Assembly (NCBI GenBank): GCA_034408745.1
Contig: JAWXCM010000382.1
Location: 1-5,838 of the forward strand
DNA from: JAWXCM01 sp034408745
GTDB taxonomy: Bacteria > Acidobacteriota > Terriglobia > Bryobacterales > Bryobacteraceae
Reading direction: 5' to 3'
Length of the DNA: 5,838 nucleotides
A model generated the notes under the pieces. That model had not been told where the DNA came from and made no database searches. It worked only from the letters and a program-made list of their open reading frames with translations. The first letter of the stretch is position 1. Every line of letters begins with the position of its first letter. A program made the translations under genes and the position numbers. Of this stretch, positions 5,463 to 5,838 are shown piece by piece.

Positions 5463-5838
5463 ATGCCCCGATGCCAGTTCGGAGTCTTCGACTTCGCCCC
5501 GGAAACCGCCGAACTCTGGCGCAATGCCATGCCTGTCCGACTCCAGGCGCAGCCTGCCCAGGTCCTCGCCGTCCTCCTCGCCACACCCGGCGAAACCGTC
5601 ACCCGCGAGACCCTCCGAGCCGCCGTCTGGGGCTCCGACACCTACGTCGACTTCGACCGTGGCCTCAACTTCTGCATCGCCCAAATCCGGTCCGCACTGG
5701 GCGACTCCGCGGATTCCCCACGCTACATCCGCACCTTCCCCCGTAAGGGCTACCAGTTCATCGCCCCCGTAAACACCACCACCACCGCCGCCACCGCGAA
5801 CGCGGAACCAGCACCAGCACCAGCGGCAGCCCCACCAC
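5463..5838 (+). CDS. CadC/OmpR-type winged-helix transcriptional regulator, N-terminal part (3' end outside window)
   Basis: The frame opens at ATG 5463, 8 nt after the methyltransferase stop, and is still open at the last base, giving 125 residues. Residues about 5-103 form a Trans_reg_C (OmpR/PhoB C-terminal type) DNA-binding domain: F-G-V-F-D-F, the helix Q-P-A-Q-V-L-A-V-L-L, P-G-E-T-V-T-R-E-T-L, V-W, Y-V-D-F-D-R-G-L-N (typical of the acidobacterial group), the recognition-helix region with I-R-S-A-L-G-D, and the wing F-P-R-K-G-Y-Q-F-I-A-P-V. With the DNA-binding domain at the N-terminus and no receiver domain before it, this is the CadC-like layout. Known relatives carry a transmembrane helix and a TPR or propeller sensor after it. 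A Thr/Ala/Pro linker (about 104-125) begins here. The sensing domain lies off the window. The start fits the family N-terminus. Confidence 0.93.
   Translation, partial: MPRCQFGVFDFAPETAELWRNAMPVRLQAQPAQVLAVLLATPGETVTRETLRAAVWGSDTYVDFDRGLNFCIAQIRSALGDSADSPRYIRTFPRKGYQFIAPVNTTTTAATANAEPAPAPAAAPP
5808..5825 (+). repeat. Short hexamer repeat CCAGCA x3 (last unit CCAGCG) in the linker
   Basis: Three tandem 6-bp units encode P-A-P-A-P-A in the flexible linker of the regulator, just after a run of four ACC codons (5775-5786). Such hexamers can change length by slippage without shifting frame, which suits an unstructured linker. Confidence 0.7.

Overview
The window is GC-rich, densely coded and has a strong C preference at third codon positions. 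Three things point to an acidobacterium, most likely of the Solibacter/Bryobacter kind: a DUF1501 protein, a secreted S9 peptidase, and a CadC-type winged-helix regulator with a low-complexity linker. That assignment is inference from gene content. No RNA gene, CRISPR array, insertion sequence or complete mobile element was seen.

Layout, left to right. (1) 1-741, plus strand: the C-terminal part of a DUF1501 protein whose start lies off the window. (2) 762-1052, plus strand: a small 96-residue gene of unknown function. It starts at TTG, 8 nt after a clean AAGGAG ribosome binding site, and probably shares a transcript with DUF1501. (3) 1053-1301: a gene-free stretch that is not blank. It carries a near-perfect second copy of the last part of the neighbouring FAH gene, a 20-bp repeat of a piece of the small gene, and possibly a third, decayed copy. 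(4) 1302-2150, minus strand: a fumarylacetoacetate-hydrolase-fold enzyme resembling 2-keto-3-deoxy-sugar-acid dehydratases. (5) 2199-4130, plus strand: a secreted S9 prolyl-oligopeptidase-family peptidase, divergent from the FAH gene across only 48 bp. (6) 4193-4636 and 4633-5454, plus strand: a four-helix membrane protein and a SAM-dependent methyltransferase joined by an ATGA overlap. (7) 5463-5838, plus strand: the N-terminal DNA-binding domain of a CadC-like regulator, running off the right edge.

Functionally this looks like ordinary chromosome with several short, unrelated transcription units. The pairs most likely to work together are DUF1501 with the small gene (20-nt gap, strong internal ribosome binding site) and the membrane protein with the methyltransferase (overlapping start and stop). 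The regulator may or may not control the pair upstream of it. I see no defence system or other complete new system. The most unusual signal is the layered duplication of the FAH 3' end at 1091-1440, followed by a perfect 14-bp inverted repeat inside the small gene.
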